Positions 1 to 10,788 of a stretch of DNA of 64,000 bases are shown one piece after another. Source of the stretch: Christiangramia fulva. Its GTDB lineage: Bacteria > Bacteroidota > Bacteroidia > Flavobacteriales > Flavobacteriaceae. The notes under the pieces are model-generated. The model was not told where the DNA came from. It worked only from the letters and a program-made list of their open reading frames with translations, and did no database searches. The DNA is taken from contig NZ_CP028136.1 in assembly GCF_003024155.1 (NCBI RefSeq), positions 744,001 through 808,000 on the forward strand, given 5' to 3'. A program made the translations under genes and the position numbers. The first letter of the stretch is position 1. Every line of letters starts with the position of its first letter.

Positions 1-186
1 TCTCCCAATGACATTAAGAAAACTTATATAAATGCCAGCATTTTAAAAGATAGTAGAGTCGTTTTCAACATTAAAGGAAACTCATATAGGTTAATTGTAA
101 AATTTAATTACAACAGACAATGGGCTTTTATAAGATTTGTTGGGACACATGCAGAATATGATAAAATAGATGCTGATACCATTTAA
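1..186 (+). CDS. higB: HigB-type mRNA interferase toxin, 3' part only
   Basis: The window opens inside a reading frame that stays open to a TAA at 184-186, about 61 residues. The tail contains the pattern RLIVKFNY..QWAFIRFVGTHAEYDKID, which I recognise as the C-terminal half of HigB (RelE-fold) toxins that cleave mRNA on the ribosome. The next gene, 11 nt downstream on the same strand, is a HigA-type antitoxin, in the toxin-first order typical of higBA. The start codon and N-terminal half lie outside the window, so completeness cannot be judged. Confidence 0.8.
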   Translation, partial: SPNDIKKTYINASILKDSRVVFNIKGNSYRLIVKFNYNRQWAFIRFVGTHAEYDKIDADTI

Positions 187-197
187 AAACTTGGGTT

Positions 198-566
198 ATG
201 AATATTAAACCTTTAAAAAACGAACAAGATTACGAGAAAGCTTTAGAACGGCTTGAGGTAATATTTGATGCTCCAGCGAACTCCCAAGAAGGAGACGAAG
301 CAGAAATCCTATCAATGTTAATCGATAATTTCGAAAATGAACATTATCCAATTGAAGCTCCAGATCCAATTGAAGCTATAAAGATCAGGATGGAAGAAAT
401 GAATCTTAAGCAAAAAGATTTAGTTGGCGTAATTGGTGGAAAAAGTAGAGTTTCAGAAATTTTGAATAAAAAGAAAAGGTTGACTGTAGATATGATTAGA
501 GAATTGGAAAGAATTCTAAATATTTCTGCTTCTGTATTGGTAACTAATTACCAGTTATCTAAATAA
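198..566 (+). CDS. higA: HigA-type antitoxin, XRE-family regulator
   Basis: 122 aa. The N-terminal half (residues 1-60) is acidic and should contact the toxin. Residues about 70-110 form a helix-turn-helix of the XRE type (LKQKDLVGVIGGKSRVSEIL) that would bind the operon's own promoter. This is the usual architecture of the COG5499 antitoxin that neutralises HigB and autorepresses. It starts 11 nt after the higB stop, so the two are cotranscribed. The promoter lies upstream of the window. Confidence 0.85.
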   Translation: MNIKPLKNEQDYEKALERLEVIFDAPANSQEGDEAEILSMLIDNFENEHYPIEAPDPIEAIKIRMEEMNLKQKDLVGVIGGKSRVSEILNKKKRLTVDMIRELERILNISASVLVTNYQLSK

Positions 567-701
567 AAAAAAACCGCTCATCATCGTAATTGCAGATATG
601 AGGTAAAAAAGTTTTTAAAAAATCCTGGAATAGAAACCCAAAAGCTAATCAATTCCTGTTCTTACTACTACATCTGCCGAATATCCATGACCGAAAAAAA
701 T

Positions 702-733
702 AAAAAAGGTGACCTGCTTAGATCACCTTTTTT
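702..733. terminator. bidirectional hairpin terminator between higA and katG
   Basis: Stem GGTGA/TCACC (708-712 with 723-727) is extended by an A6 run on one side and a T6 run on the other, giving an 11-bp stem with a 10-nt loop. It can end the converging katG transcript (minus strand) and possibly higA on the plus strand. Confidence 0.7.
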
Positions 734-752
734 CGAAATTTATGCGGCCTGA

Positions 753-3104
<2,352 letters not shown>

Positions 3105-3290
3105 TCAACAAAATTTATGATCGGGAGAGGAAGATTCTCAGAAGCAGCATTAAAAACAGCGGAATTAGATCTAAAACCACAAATCCGAAGGAAAATTTCA
3201 AAGGCTCGGAACCATAAAGCGAAAAACTCCTTCCAGGAAATTCCTTAAGAAGGAGTACCATTTCAGCTCGCAAACGTTTTCGAAAACAGC

Positions 3291-3668
3291 TTAAATAAAA
3301 GCCTTTTCCTTTTTCAGAAATGAATTCAAATTTCCGGCGATATCAAAGCAACCGCTCACTTTAGAAATACTGGTGCAGGACCTGGAGTCTGGTTTATAAG
3401 ATTTACAGGTGAAATTAGAAAGATCAATTTCACTGAAATTACTGTTCAGCTCCAGACATTTATTATACAGACTACTAATGTTGCTGTAGTCTTTAGGTTC
3501 GATATTATTCTTGAGAAGATATCCTTTTAAGAAATTTTCTATGGCTGCTTGTGAATGCTTGCAAACAAGAAAAGAAACCACATCTTCTTCGGGCCTGCAC
3601 AGCTCTTCACCTGCAGCCTCCAACTTTTGAAAGGCCTCTTCAAACAAGCCTCTGACTTTAGTTTCCAT
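3291..3668 (-). CDS. HEPN-domain-like protein
   Basis: 125 aa, predicted all-helical. Residues 26-52 (VVSFLVCKHSQAAIENFLKGYL) match the helix of HEPN proteins in which an aromatic/hydrophobic face packs next to 'AA.E..LKa.L'. The middle (SSLYNKCLELNSNF) matches their second conserved helix pair. The catalytic R-x4-H of RNase-type HEPN toxins is not visible, and no nucleotidyltransferase partner sits next to it, so it is more likely a non-toxic binding or scaffold version. It lies between nifJ and katG on the same strand but is separated from nifJ by a long inverted repeat. Function unknown. Confidence 0.6.
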   Translation of the reverse strand: METKVRGLFEEAFQKLEAAGEELCRPEEDVVSFLVCKHSQAAIENFLKGYLLKNNIEPKDYSNISSLYNKCLELNSNFSEIDLSNFTCKSYKPDSRSCTSISKVSGCFDIAGNLNSFLKKEKAFI

Positions 3669-3690
3669 AATTTTAAGTTTTAGAGTAAAA

Positions 3691-3753
3691 AAATACGTTT
3701 TTAGCTATACCTCTGAATCATGATGTTCTGAACATATAACTAAAAACGTATTT
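3691..3753. repeat. 18-bp imperfect inverted repeat between nifJ and the HEPN gene
   Basis: The arm at 3691-3708 and the arm at 3736-3753 are complementary over 18 positions with one mismatch. The 14-bp core is perfect (AAATACGTTTTTAG against its complement), and the loop is 27 nt. It lies just past the nifJ stop, so a structured nifJ 3' end or terminator is likely, although no clean U-tract follows the stem. Confidence 0.55.
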
Positions 3754-3777
3754 GAATTGATTAAGATTTATTGGTAA

Positions 3778-6700
3778 TTACATATCTCTGAAAAGTTCCA
3801 GGCGTTCCCATTTCACTTCAACCTCTTCCTGGGCTTGTTTCAGTAAGGCTTCACCCACTTCGGCATTTTCTTTAGCCACCCGGGTAAAGCGGGTCTCAAT
3901 ATACATAAAGTCCTTAACCGGGATCTGCGGTGGTTTTGAATCCAGTTTAAAGCGTTTTCCTTTGGGCTGCGCAGGATTGAACCTGAACAAAGGCCAGTAA
4001 CCAGATTCTACCGCTTTTTCCTGATGCAAAGCGCCATCTTTAAGATCATAGCCATGTTCCCCGCAATGCGAATAAGCAATGATGATGGAAGGTCCCTCAT
4101 AGGCCATTGCTTCTTCGATAGCCTTGAGCGTTTGGAGATCCTTGGCACCAATGGCTACCTGGGCTACATATACATTTTGATAGGAAACTGCCTGTAAAGC
4201 AAGACTCTTTTTCGATGTACGTTTACCGGAAACCGCGAATTTCGCGCTTGCTCCCAGCGGAGTGGCTTTAGACATTTGTCCGCCGGTATTCGAGTAAACT
4301 TCGGTATCCATCACCAGGATATTGATATTTTCACCCGATGCCAGCACATGATCTACTCCACCGTAACCAATATCGTAGGCCCAGCCGTCACCACCGAGTA
4401 TCCATACTGCTTTTTTACGCAGATATTCACTCAGCTCATTAAGTTTCCTGGCCTCATCACTATCGAGATTGGCGAGAATAGCTTTGAGTTGTTGAATTTG
4501 TGCAAGCTTTTCTTTTTTCTGAATTTCATCCCCTTCAGGATTGTTAAGAATGGCTTCCACAAGTTCACTTCCAACCTCATTTTCGAGAGATTTTAGCAGG
4601 TCTACGGCGATCTCTTCTTTCTTGGTAAGAGCCAGTCGCATACCCAATCCGAATTCTGCGTTATCTTCGAATAAAGAGTTCGCCCAGGCAGGTCCCTGTC
4701 CGAGAGAATTCTTTTTATAAGGAGTGGTTGGAAGGTTACCTCCATAGATGGAAGAACAACCGGTAGCGTTCGCAATTAAGATCCTGTCGCCATAAAGCTG
4801 GGTAAGCATCTTGATATAAGGTGTTTCCCCACAGCCGGAACAGGCTCCAGAAAATTCGAATAAGGGTTCAAGGAATTGCGAACCTTTCACATTGGTGATC
4901 TGTAATTCGGTACGATCGTAATAAGGCAGATTCACAAAATAATCCCAGTTCTTATTCTCTTTTTCGGCGACTTCAAGTTTATTGCGCATATTAATGGCCT
5001 TGAAGTTCTCTACCTCCTTGCTTTCGGCAGGACAAACCGCCACGCACAGATCGCAACCGGTACAGTCTTCAGGAGAAACCTGAAGTATGTAAGAATCGGT
5101 TTCACTGGTAAACGGACGTCCTTTTGCAGCCACTGCTTTCAAAGAATCTGGAGCATCGACGAGATCTGCAGTCGGAACCACTTTCGCTCTGATCGCTGCA
5201 TGTGGGCAGATCGCAACGCATTTATTACACTGTGTACAAAGGTCTTCTCCCTCCCAAACCGGGATGAAATCGGCAATACCGCGTTTTTCATACTGAGTGG
5301 TTCCTGTTGGGAAAGTTCCGTCTATTGGAAATGCGCTTACCGGAAGTTCATCTCCATAGCCGGAAAGGATCTTGCCCAGTACTTCTTTCACGAACGGATC
5401 GGCTTCTCCGGTCATCATAGGCCTGAGCTGACGATCGTTTGTAATGTTTTTAGGATATTCCACTTTTTGAAGATATTCCAGTGATTTATCAACTGCGTTA
5501 AAGTTCATCTTCACGATCTTTTCTCCCTTATGCGAGTACGATTTCACAATGGCATCTTTGATCTTTTGAATGGCTTCATCTTTTGGTAATACGCCCGAAA
5601 TGGCAAAGAAACAGGTTTGCAGCACCGTATTGGTACGTTTTCCCAGTTTAGCTTCATGAGCCACTTTGGTGGCATCTACCACGTAGAATTCCAGCTCATT
5701 TTCCACGATCTTTTCCTGCATTTTCTGTGGAAGCTCATTCCAGATCTCTTCATTTGAAAATGGGGAGTTCAAAAGGAAAGTTCCGCCTTTTTTGATCTTT
5801 TTCAGAATATCATATTTCTCAATGAAATTGAACTGATGGCAGGCAAGGAAATCGGCTGTATTTATAAGATAACTGGAATAAATTGGCTCAGGCCCGAAAC
5901 GCAGGTGAGAAACGGTTTGAGCGCCGGCTTTTTTGGAGTCATAAACAAAATATCCCTGCACATAATTATCGGTAGTTTCCCCGATGATCTTAATCGAGTT
6001 CTTATTCGCGCCCACGGTACCATCTGATCCCAAACCGTAGAACATACAGTTAAAAGTGGTCTTTTTGGTTTTGAATACAGGATTATAAAGCAGACTCGTA
6101 TGGGTCACATCATCATTGATACCAATGGTAAAGTGGTTCTTTGGTTTTGGCCTTTCCAGGTCATCAAAAATTCCTTTTACCATCGCCGGATTGAATTCTT
6201 TAGAAGATAATCCGTAGCGGCCACCAACAATTACAGGAGTTTCCCTTTCGCTTTCAGCAAAAGCGGTTACTACATCAAGATATAAGGGCTCACCGGTGCT
6301 TCCGGGCTCTTTGGTTCGATCTAAAACAGCTATTTTTTTAACCGTTTTCGGCAACTTATCTATGAAATGTTCAATAGAGAATGGTCTGTATAAACGAACA
6401 AATAAAGCGCCTACTTTTTCGTCAGAATTCAGCAGGGTATCAACTGTTTCTTTGACCGCTCCTTCACCAGAACCCATGATAATGATCACTTTTTCAGCTT
6501 CAGGGTGGCCTACATAATCAAACAGATTATAGCGTCTGCCGGTATGTTCAAAGAACTCATCCATCACCTCCTGGACGATTCCGGGAACTTTTTGATAATG
6601 CAAATTTGCGGCTTCCCTGGCCTGGAAGAATACATCAGGGTTTTGAGAAGTACCGCGAATTACCGGAGAATCGGGATCCAGGGAGCGTTTTTTATGCTCC

Positions 6701-7311
6701 ATGATCTTATCTTCGGGCATCATCGCTTTGATAACTTCATCGGGAATTCCATCTATTTTGGAAATTTCATGAGAAGTCCTGAAACCGTCAAAAATATTCA
6801 GAAACGGGATTCGAGATTTTAAGGTCGCCACCTGTGAGATCAGGGCGAAATCCTGGGCCTCCTGAACGGAACCTCCAAAAAGCATGGCAAATCCTGTTTG
6901 ACGGGCTGCCATCACATCAGAATGGTCACCAAAAATGGAAAGCGCATGGGTGGCAACAGTTCTTGCCGCCACATGAATGACTGAAGGCAGTAATTCCCCT
7001 GCTATCTTATACATATTGGGGATCATAAGCAGCAAGCCTTGCGAAGCCGTAAAAGTAGTGGTAAGTGCGCCTGCCTGCAGGGAACCGTGAACGGCCCCGG
7101 CTGCGCCTCCTTCACTTTGCATTTCAACAATTCTTGGGATATTGTTCCAGATATTTTTCTTTCCTTTTGAACTAAAAATATCTACGTGTTCTCCCATTGG
7201 GGAGGCCGGCGTTATGGGATAAATCGCGCAGACTTCATTAGTTTTGTGTGCCACTCGTGCTACCGCTTCATTAGCGTCGCAAATGAGCTTAGGGCTTTCC
7301 TTAGTCATCAC
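3778..7311 (-). CDS. nifJ: Pyruvate:ferredoxin (flavodoxin) oxidoreductase, single chain
   Basis: 1177 aa, the usual length of homodimeric PFOR, which converts pyruvate and CoA to acetyl-CoA, CO2 and reduced ferredoxin. In order: the TPP/pyrimidine-binding domain with YPITPASPMGEH near the N-terminus, a gamma-type domain, two 4Fe-4S motifs (CTQCNKCVAICP near residue 690 and CTGCDLCVAVCP near 748), a proximal-cluster motif CSGCGE near 825, and the TPP pyrophosphate motif GDGWAYDIG near 972. It follows a ferredoxin gene by 26 nt on the same strand, so donor and acceptor are probably cotranscribed. The promoter region upstream of the ferredoxin carries a CRP/FNR-type site. The enzyme is oxygen-labile in most hosts and is unusual in a genus thought of as aerobic. 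Confidence 0.97.
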   Translation of the reverse strand: MMTKESPKLICDANEAVARVAHKTNEVCAIYPITPASPMGEHVDIFSSKGKKNIWNNIPRIVEMQSEGGAAGAVHGSLQAGALTTTFTASQGLLLMIPNMYKIAGELLPSVIHVAARTVATHALSIFGDHSDVMAARQTGFAMLFGGSVQEAQDFALISQVATLKSRIPFLNIFDGFRTSHEISKIDGIPDEVIKAMMPEDKIMEHKKRSLDPDSPVIRGTSQNPDVFFQAREAANLHYQKVPGIVQEVMDEFFEHTGRRYNLFDYVGHPEAEKVIIIMGSGEGAVKETVDTLLNSDEKVGALFVRLYRPFSIEHFIDKLPKTVKKIAVLDRTKEPGSTGEPLYLDVVTAFAESERETPVIVGGRYGLSSKEFNPAMVKGIFDDLERPKPKNHFTIGINDDVTHTSLLYNPVFKTKKTTFNCMFYGLGSDGTVGANKNSIKIIGETTDNYVQGYFVYDSKKAGAQTVSHLRFGPEPIYSSYLINTADFLACHQFNFIEKYDILKKIKKGGTFLLNSPFSNEEIWNELPQKMQEKIVENELEFYVVDATKVAHEAKLGKRTNTVLQTCFFAISGVLPKDEAIQKIKDAIVKSYSHKGEKIVKMNFNAVDKSLEYLQKVEYPKNITNDRQLRPMMTGEADPFVKEVLGKILSGYGDELPVSAFPIDGTFPTGTTQYEKRGIADFIPVWEGEDLCTQCNKCVAICPHAAIRAKVVPTADLVDAPDSLKAVAAKGRPFTSETDSYILQVSPEDCTGCDLCVAVCPAESKEVENFKAINMRNKLEVAEKENKNWDYFVNLPYYDRTELQITNVKGSQFLEPLFEFSGACSGCGETPYIKMLTQLYGDRILIANATGCSSIYGGNLPTTPYKKNSLGQGPAWANSLFEDNAEFGLGMRLALTKKEEIAVDLLKSLENEVGSELVEAILNNPEGDEIQKKEKLAQIQQLKAILANLDSDEARKLNELSEYLRKKAVWILGGDGWAYDIGYGGVDHVLASGENINILVMDTEVYSNTGGQMSKATPLGASAKFAVSGKRTSKKSLALQAVSYQNVYVAQVAIGAKDLQTLKAIEEAMAYEGPSIIIAYSHCGEHGYDLKDGALHQEKAVESGYWPLFRFNPAQPKGKRFKLDSKPPQIPVKDFMYIETRFTRVAKENAEVGEALLKQAQEEVEVKWERLELFRDM

Positions 7312-7337
7312 TCCATTTTTAAATTATTGGTAATCAG

Positions 7338-7688
7338 TTACGCACCATGAAGCCACTCTTTCTTTGCAAGGAGTTCTTCTTCGGTCTCACGATGATCTTC
7401 ATCGGGAACACAACAATCCACAGGACAAACTGAGGCGCATTGAGGTTCATCATGGAATCCCTTGCACTCGGTACATTTCTCGGCGATAATAAAGTAGAAT
7501 TCGTCAGAAAGCGGTTCGTTCTCAGCATCAGCGTCGATTTCCTTTCCTGATGGGGTTGTAACCGTACCGCTTAACACAGTTTCATCTGAATAAGACCAGT
7601 TTTGATCTGGCTCATAGATCGCGTTGTTTGGGCATTCTGCAATGCAGGCATCACAGTTGATGCATTCATCGGTTATTGTAAGTGCCAT
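7338..7688 (-). CDS. Ferredoxin, 2x[4Fe-4S]
   Basis: 116 aa. The first cluster motif is C-x2-C-x2-C-x3-CP near residues 9-20 (CINCDACIAECP). The second (CTEC...CASVCPVDC, near 72-93) has the widened spacing between its second and third Cys, as in 2[4Fe-4S] ferredoxins of the Clostridium/Allochromatium type. An acidic insert of about 45 residues separates the motifs. As first gene of the operon with nifJ, it is the likely electron acceptor of PFOR. I infer that it also serves KorAB and donates to the complex I operon across the divergent promoter. Confidence 0.93.
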   Translation of the reverse strand: MALTITDECINCDACIAECPNNAIYEPDQNWSYSDETVLSGTVTTPSGKEIDADAENEPLSDEFYFIIAEKCTECKGFHDEPQCASVCPVDCCVPDEDHRETEEELLAKKEWLHGA

Positions 7689-7718
7689 AATCGTAAATTT
7701 TTAATTGAAATTTTCGTA

Positions 7719-7726
7719 TAAATGTA
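7719..7726 (-). promoter_or_regulatory. candidate -7 element for ferredoxin-nifJ
   Basis: Read on the minus strand this is TACATTTA, seven of eight positions of the Bacteroidota -7 consensus TAnnTTTG. It lies 30 nt upstream of the ferredoxin ATG, and the centre of the palindrome at 7746-7765 is 29.5 nt further upstream. There is no matching -33 TTG, which fits an activator-dependent promoter. Confidence 0.5.
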
Positions 7727-7745
7727 CCCAGCCCTTACCTGCATT

Positions 7746-7765
7746 AATATGACTTTCATCATATT
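7746..7765. promoter_or_regulatory. CRP/FNR-type operator, ferredoxin-nifJ side
   Basis: Perfect palindrome AATATGA-N6-TCATATT. The TGA-N6-TCA core is the signature spacing of CRP/FNR-superfamily regulators. An identical half-site pair recurs 64 bp away at 7810-7829. Relative to the -7 element at 7719-7726 the site would be centred near -41, the class II activator position. Confidence 0.7.
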
Positions 7766-7809
7766 TCAGTTAAAACAGAAAAAATATCTCAGCCTCTGAA
7801 TCTTAGGCT

Positions 7810-7829
7810 AATATGACATCGATCATATT
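7810..7829. promoter_or_regulatory. CRP/FNR-type operator, kor-nuo side
   Basis: Second copy of AATATGA-N6-TCATATT with a different 6-nt spacer, which argues for selection on the half-sites rather than a recent duplication. It is embedded in a larger dyad: TAGGCTAATA (7804-7813) and its complement at 7830-7839. Its centre lies 29.5 nt upstream of the -7 element at 7849-7856, the same geometry as on the nifJ side. Confidence 0.7.
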
Positions 7830-7848
7830 TATTAGCCTATACTGCTTT

Positions 7849-7856
7849 TAAATTTG
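7849..7856 (+). promoter_or_regulatory. -7 element for the korAB-nuo operon
   Basis: TAAATTTG matches the Bacteroidota consensus TAnnTTTG exactly, 55 nt upstream of the korA ATG. No good -33 TTTG stands at the usual distance. That region is occupied by the downstream edge of the palindrome at 7810-7829, as expected for a class II activated promoter. Confidence 0.6.
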
Positions 7857-7911
7857 ATACCGATATCTTGAAAAATCGGTTGTTAACTGATCTTCCTCAA
7901 ATAAGCCGAAT

Positions 7912-9768
7912 ATGATAACTTTAGAAAAGAAAAAACCTCAAGCACAAGCCCTGAACAACGTCGTAATTCGATTCGTTGGCGATTCAGGAGATGGAATGCA
8001 ACTCACCGGGACACAGTTTTCTGACACCTCAGCGATGTTTGGAAATGATGTGGCCACTTTCCCTAATTATCCTTCTGAAATAAGGGCTCCCCAGGGAAGC
8101 CTCTACGGAGTTTCGGGCTTCCAGGTACATATAGGAAGCGTTGAAGTAAGTACACCGGGAGATAATGTAGATCTTCTCGTGGCCATGAACCCCGCGGCCC
8201 TGAAAACGAACCTCTACGCGGTAAAACCCGGGCATACTATAATAGTAGATACCGATTCATTTACCAAAAAGAACCTGGAAAAGGCCCTTTATGAAAAAAA
8301 TCCGCTGGAAGACGGCAGTCTTGAGAATTACCGGGTGATCCAGGTACAGATGACTTCTTTAACCAAAGAGGCGCTGAAAGACGTGGAAGGTCTCGATAAT
8401 AAGAGTATTACCCGTAGCAAGAACATGTTTGCCCTTGGTATGGTTTACTGGTTGTATAACCGTTCTCCCGAACATACCATCGATTTTTTCAAGAAAAAAT
8501 TCAAAACAAAACCACATCTAATTGAGGCTAATAAAAAGGTACTCAACGCCGGATATTTCTATGCGGAAACCATAGAACTTATTCCTAATTCCTATAGTAT
8601 TTCTCCTGCAAAAATGGCGAAAGGAACCTATAGGATCATCATGGGAAATACCGCTACCGCTTGGGGCTTCCTGGCAGCCGCAGAAAAATCTGGGCGGGAA
8701 TTATTCCTTGGATCTTATCCTATCACGCCTGCGACCGACATCCTTCACGAACTGGTAAAACACAAACATTTTGGTGTGAAAGCTTTTCAGGCTGAAGATG
8801 AGATCGCCGGAGTAACTTCGGCAATTGGAGCATCTTTCGCGGGTGATCTTGCAATTACCACCACTTCAGGACCCGGTCTTGCTCTTAAAGGAGAAGCAAT
8901 AGGCCTGGCTATGATGATAGAATTACCGCTTGTTGTCGTGAATGTACAACGTGGCGGACCTTCCACAGGATTGCCTACAAAAACAGAACAATCTGACCTG
9001 TTACAGGCCTTATTTGGGCGTAACGGAGAAAGTCCGGTGATCGTGATCGCTGCAAGTACTCCTGCTAATTGCTTCAACTATGCTTATGAAGCCGCGAAAC
9101 TCGCAGTGGAACATATGACTCCCGTAATTCTCTTAACCGACGGATATATCGCTAACGGTTCTGGCCCCTGGAGGATCAAAACTGTAGAAGAAATGCCCGA
9201 GATCAAAAATCATTTGATCAAAGAAGCTAAAGAAAACTGGCATCCTTATGACCGGGATCCGGAAACTTTGGCAAGAAACTGGGCGATTCCGGGAACTCCC
9301 GGCCTCGAACATCGCGTTGGCGGACTCGAAAAAGATAAAGTAACAGGAGATGTTTCGCACGTACCTGAAAATCATGAAATAATGGTTAGAACACGTGCGG
9401 AAAAAGTGAAAAGAGTGCAGAATTATATCCCTCCAATAATGCCTGAATTCACCGATGAAGGTGACCTGCTGGTAGTAGGCTGGGGCGGAACATACGGTGC
9501 GCTTCATTCGGCTGTAAAAGAATTATTTGAAGAAGGCTATCGCAATATCGGGTTCGCTCACTTCAATTATATCAATCCGCTGCCAAAGAACACTGAAGAA
9601 ACCTTCCGAAGGTTCAAAAAAGTGATCGTGTGTGAACTTAACAGCGGTCAGTTCGCCAATGTACTTCGAATGAACATTTTCGATATCGAATTCTTACAGT
9701 ATAACAAAATACAGGGATTGCCTTTTGCCAATTCTGAACTTGTTGAAAAATTTAAAAGCCTTATCTAG
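7912..9768 (+). CDS. korA: 2-oxoacid:ferredoxin oxidoreductase, alpha (gamma-alpha fused) subunit
   Basis: 618 aa. Residues about 20-200 are the gamma-type domain (FVGDSGDGMQLTGTQF), fused to the alpha/pyrimidine domain from about 235 (YPITPATDILHEL near 269, QAEDEIAGV near 288). This is the two-subunit KorAB class that decarboxylates 2-oxoglutarate (or a related 2-oxoacid) to the acyl-CoA and reduces ferredoxin. The true substrate cannot be read from sequence. The beta subunit follows after 3 nt. Position at the head of the complex I operon suggests that KOR-reduced ferredoxin is used by the downstream Nuo complex. Confidence 0.92.
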   Translation: MITLEKKKPQAQALNNVVIRFVGDSGDGMQLTGTQFSDTSAMFGNDVATFPNYPSEIRAPQGSLYGVSGFQVHIGSVEVSTPGDNVDLLVAMNPAALKTNLYAVKPGHTIIVDTDSFTKKNLEKALYEKNPLEDGSLENYRVIQVQMTSLTKEALKDVEGLDNKSITRSKNMFALGMVYWLYNRSPEHTIDFFKKKFKTKPHLIEANKKVLNAGYFYAETIELIPNSYSISPAKMAKGTYRIIMGNTATAWGFLAAAEKSGRELFLGSYPITPATDILHELVKHKHFGVKAFQAEDEIAGVTSAIGASFAGDLAITTTSGPGLALKGEAIGLAMMIELPLVVVNVQRGGPSTGLPTKTEQSDLLQALFGRNGESPVIVIAASTPANCFNYAYEAAKLAVEHMTPVILLTDGYIANGSGPWRIKTVEEMPEIKNHLIKEAKENWHPYDRDPETLARNWAIPGTPGLEHRVGGLEKDKVTGDVSHVPENHEIMVRTRAEKVKRVQNYIPPIMPEFTDEGDLLVVGWGGTYGALHSAVKELFEEGYRNIGFAHFNYINPLPKNTEETFRRFKKVIVCELNSGQFANVLRMNIFDIEFLQYNKIQGLPFANSELVEKFKSLI

Positions 9769-9771
9769 ATT

Positions 9772-10788
9772 ATGGAAACTGCAACTCTAAATAACAAATA
9801 CACCTATAAAGACTTCGCCAATGACCAGGAAGTTAGATGGTGTCCAGGCTGTGATGATTATGTGATCCTTCGCTCCGTTCAAAAAGCGCTTCCCGAGATG
9901 GACGTTAAAAAAGAAGACGTTGTTTTCATTTCAGGGATTGGCTGTTCCTCTCGTTTCCCTTATTATATGGGAACTTATGGGATGCATGGGATCCATGGCC
10001 GAGCTCCCGCGATCGCTTCAGGCGTGAAACTGGCAAATCCAGATCTTAGTGTTTGGGTGATCACCGGTGATGGCGACAGTATGGCGATTGGCGGAAATCA
10101 TTTTATACATGTTCTCAGAAGGAATATAGATCTCAATATTATCCTTTTCAACAATGAGATCTACGGACTCACAAAAGGACAATTTTCACCAACTTCTTTA
10201 GTCGGGCAGAAAACGAAATCTTCGCCTTACGGAAATACCCAGCCTCCCTTCTCACCGGGCGAACTGGCAATTGGAGCTCACGGAAGGTTTTTCGCGAGAA
10301 TTTCGGGAAATACTCCAAAAGAAATGACCGAAACTTTCGTGGAAGCACAGAAGTTCAAAGGCACCTCTTTGATCGAGGTCATGCAGAATTGCGTCATCTT
10401 CAACGATGGCTGTTACCTGAAATATACAGACAAGACCGTACGTGAAGACAAACAATTGTACGTTGAAAACGGCAAGCCCATGATCTTTGGAAAAGAACGC
10501 GATAAGGGACTTGTCCTTAACGGCCTTAAACTGGAAGTGGTTAACGTTGGTGAAAATGGAATAACTGAAGAAGATATTCTCATTCACGACGCAAAGGAAA
10601 AAGATCCAACCCTTCATCAAATGCTGATCCGTATGGAGTATCCTTTAGTAACCGGAATCATCAGGAGTTTTGATGATATCACCCTTGAAGAAAGAGAAAA
10701 TGCCTTAACCGAAGAGATCAAATCAAAATCTTCTTTTCATAGTACAAGCGACCTTTTCTTTTCCGGAGAAACCTATGAAGTAAAGTAG
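9772..10788 (+). CDS. korB: 2-oxoacid:ferredoxin oxidoreductase, beta subunit
   Basis: 338 aa. Cluster cysteines are visible in WCPGC (C24, C27), in GIGCSS and in a late NDGCY, the set that holds the single 4Fe-4S cluster in KorB-type subunits. The TPP motif GDGDSMAIGGNHF lies near residues 99-111, followed by NNEIYGLTKGQ. It is translationally close to korA (3 nt). No delta (ferredoxin-like) subunit is present, as in other KorAB enzymes, so a free ferredoxin is the acceptor. A 74-nt gap with a hairpin separates it from nuoA. Confidence 0.93.
   Translation: METATLNNKYTYKDFANDQEVRWCPGCDDYVILRSVQKALPEMDVKKEDVVFISGIGCSSRFPYYMGTYGMHGIHGRAPAIASGVKLANPDLSVWVITGDGDSMAIGGNHFIHVLRRNIDLNIILFNNEIYGLTKGQFSPTSLVGQKTKSSPYGNTQPPFSPGELAIGAHGRFFARISGNTPKEMTETFVEAQKFKGTSLIEVMQNCVIFNDGCYLKYTDKTVREDKQLYVENGKPMIFGKERDKGLVLNGLKLEVVNVGENGITEEDILIHDAKEKDPTLHQMLIRMEYPLVTGIIRSFDDITLEERENALTEEIKSKSSFHSTSDLFFSGETYEVK

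Noticed and set aside
3115..3261. Possible 48-aa hydrophobic peptide on the minus strand between the HEPN gene and katG
   Set aside because: Open frame with a hydrophobic tail, but no start context, no homology that I recognise, and it sits in the katG upstream region. Chance frame is more likely.
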